A stretch of 12,899 bases of DNA from Casp-actino8 sp964563545 (GTDB taxonomy: Bacteria > Actinomycetota > Acidimicrobiia > Acidimicrobiales > Ilumatobacteraceae). Of the stretch, positions 11,609 through 12,899 are shown in pieces (position 1 is the stretch's first letter; each line of letters opens with the position of its first letter). A model generated the notes under the pieces. The model did no database searches. It was given only the letters and a program-made list of their open reading frames with translations, and was not told where the DNA came from. The position numbers and the translations under genes were made by a program. Location: positions 1 through 12,899 of the forward strand of contig CAZLXB010000039.1 of the NCBI GenBank assembly GCA_964563545.1, given 5' to 3'.

Positions 11609-12899
11609 ATGTTCGAACGCTTCACAGACCGGGCCCGTCGAGTGGTGGTGCTCGCCCAAGAAGAAGCGCGACTGCTGAACCACAGTTACATCGGCACCGA
11701 GCACATCCTTCTCGGACTCATCCACGAGGGCGAAGGTGTGGCGGCCAAGGCGCTCGAGACCCTCGGTATCTCCCTCGAAGCTGTGCGCGCTCAAGTCGAA
11801 GAGATCATCGGTCAGGGTGGCTCGTCGCCGTCGGGTCACATTCCGTTCACGCCGCGCGCGAAGAAAGTCCTCGAACTCTCGCTGCGCGAAGCACTGCAGC
11901 TCGGTCACAACTACATCGGCACCGAGCACATCCTTCTCGGACTCATCCGCGAAGGCGAAGGTGTGGCCGCCCAGGTTCTCGTGAAGTTGGGTGCCGACCT
12001 CAGTCGAGTTCGCCAGCAAGTGATCCAACTGCTCTCCGGCTACCAAGGTTCGCAGGGCAAGAGCGAGCCGGGCGCCGCCAAGGAGTCCGGCGGCGAGCGC
12101 GGTGGCTCGAAGGAAGAGGGCGAGAAGGGCGGCAGCCAGATCCTCGACCAGTTCGGTCGCAACCTCACGGCGCTCGCCCGCGAGAAGAAGCTCGACCCGG
12201 TGATCGGCCGAGCCCGCGAGATGGAGCGCGTCATGCAGATCCTCTCGCGCCGCACCAAGAACAACCCGGTGCTCATCGGCGAACCCGGAGTCGGCAAGAC
12301 CGCCATCGTCGAAGGTCTCGCGCAGAAGATCGTGGCCAACGATGTTCCCGACACGCTTCGCAACAAGCAGCTCTACACACTCGACCTCGGCGCCTTGGTT
12401 GCCGGTAGCCGCTACCGCGGTGATTTCGAAGAGCGGCTCAAGAAAGTTCTGAAGGAGATCCGCACCCGCGGCGACATCATCCTCTTCATCGACGAGATCC
12501 ACACGCTCGTCGGTGCGGGTGCTGCCGAGGGCGCAATCGACGCCGCCAGCATCCTGAAGCCGATGCTCGCCCGTGGTGAACTCCAGACCGTCGGCGCGAC
12601 CACACTCGACGAATACCGCAAGCACCTCGAAAAGGACGCCGCTCTCGAGCGCCGCTTCCAGCCGGTGAAGGTCGAAGAGCCGACCGTGGCCCACACGATC
12701 GAGATCCTGAAGGGTGTGCGCGACAAGTACGAAGCCCACCACCGCGTGACGATCACCGATCAGGCGCTGGTGGCCGCGGCCAACCTCGCCGACCGCTACA
12801 TCTCTGATCGTCACCTTCCCGACAAGGCCATCGACCTCATCGATGAGGCCGGTAGTCGCCTGCGCATCAAGCGCATGCAGACTCCGCCCGATCTGAAGG
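11609..12899 (+). CDS. clpC: ATP-dependent Clp protease ATP-binding subunit ClpC (3' end beyond window)
   Basis: The first 430 codons of an expected roughly 830-850. ClpC is the AAA+ unfoldase that feeds substrates to ClpP1P2 in the cytoplasm. The N domain has two Clp-N repeats (about 1-70 and 78-145), each with the NxYIGTEHILLGLI motif. A Gly/Ser/Glu/Lys-rich linker (146-177) follows, then the D1 ATPase: Walker A GEPGVGKT (224-231), Walker B ILFIDE (291-296), sensor-1 GATT (329-332), and arginine finger region ALERRF (345-350). The middle domain begins near the window end, at about residue 410 onward. ATG 11609 is preceded by GAAAGGG (11597-11603) and a 5-base spacer, a strong ribosome site. 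The D1 motifs are intact, so the protein should be functional; the second ATPase ring lies outside the window. Confidence 0.97.
   Translation, partial: MFERFTDRARRVVVLAQEEARLLNHSYIGTEHILLGLIHEGEGVAAKALETLGISLEAVRAQVEEIIGQGGSSPSGHIPFTPRAKKVLELSLREALQLGHNYIGTEHILLGLIREGEGVAAQVLVKLGADLSRVRQQVIQLLSGYQGSQGKSEPGAAKESGGERGGSKEEGEKGGSQILDQFGRNLTALAREKKLDPVIGRAREMERVMQILSRRTKNNPVLIGEPGVGKTAIVEGLAQKIVANDVPDTLRNKQLYTLDLGALVAGSRYRGDFEERLKKVLKEIRTRGDIILFIDEIHTLVGAGAAEGAIDAASILKPMLARGELQTVGATTLDEYRKHLEKDAALERRFQPVKVEEPTVAHTIEILKGVRDKYEAHHRVTITDQALVAAANLADRYISDRHLPDKAIDLIDEAGSRLRIKRMQTPPDLK
11687..11948 (+). repeat. clpC: 37-bp exact direct repeat within clpC (Clp-N repeats)
   Basis: Bases 11687-11723 and 11912-11948 are identical over 37 bp, 225 bp apart, and similarity continues for about 20 bp further. 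They encode YIGTEHILLGLI in the two Clp-N repeats. The identity includes synonymous positions. Confidence 0.9.

Noticed and set aside
11375..12814. Long open frame on the minus strand (479 codons)
   Set aside because: It is antisense to clpC, whose motifs are all intact. Long antisense frames are expected in high-GC genes with strong codon bias, and the translation shows no family motif.

Overview
The window is high-GC, densely packed chromosomal DNA from an actinobacterium. Evidence for this is GTG starts, TAnnnT-type -10 boxes placed directly before start codons, a SigR/RsrA-type redox sigma/anti-sigma pair, and a ClpC with the typical actinobacterial layout. The Thr/Pro-rich lipoproteins and the overall gene set remind me of the class Acidimicrobiia, but that placement is inference; a marker-gene tree would settle it. 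I see no rRNA, tRNA, CRISPR array, transposase or phage gene.

Left part (235-3768, + strand): three consecutive genes for exported proteins. These are a small Ala/Pro/Thr-tailed lipoprotein, a 525-residue secreted protein of unknown function, and a lipoprotein that joins a DUF333-like module to seven 50-residue CX4C repeats, probably a seven-bladed beta-propeller. This is the most accessory-looking part of the window.

Middle part (3772-6039): an alpha/beta hydrolase (- strand) lies head to head with a MarR regulator (+ strand). The 21-bp gap holds a perfect palindrome that overlaps a -10 box in each direction, so one operator could control both genes. Closely downstream are a SigR-type ECF sigma factor, its RsrA-type zinc anti-sigma factor with exact C-H-C-C spacing, and a 61-residue single-pass membrane protein whose start overlaps the anti-sigma stop.

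Central and right part (6063-12899): tilS (tRNA-Ile lysidine synthetase) is followed by a phosphatase-fold protein whose HCX5R catalytic loop reads HGX5R, which predicts a pseudophosphatase. Next comes a three-gene run (an SDR-fold protein lacking the YxxxK lysine, an alpha/beta hydrolase, and a renalase-like FAD protein). It converges on a long-chain polyprenyl diphosphate synthase gene with overlapping stop codons. Divergent from that is the 5' two thirds of the ATP-dependent chaperone gene clpC, which runs off the window end.

The best candidates for new biology are the SigR/RsrA/small membrane protein trio with its upstream MarR operator, the putative bacterial pseudophosphatase, and the DUF333-propeller lipoprotein. 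I did not find a complete, obviously new defence or mobile system.
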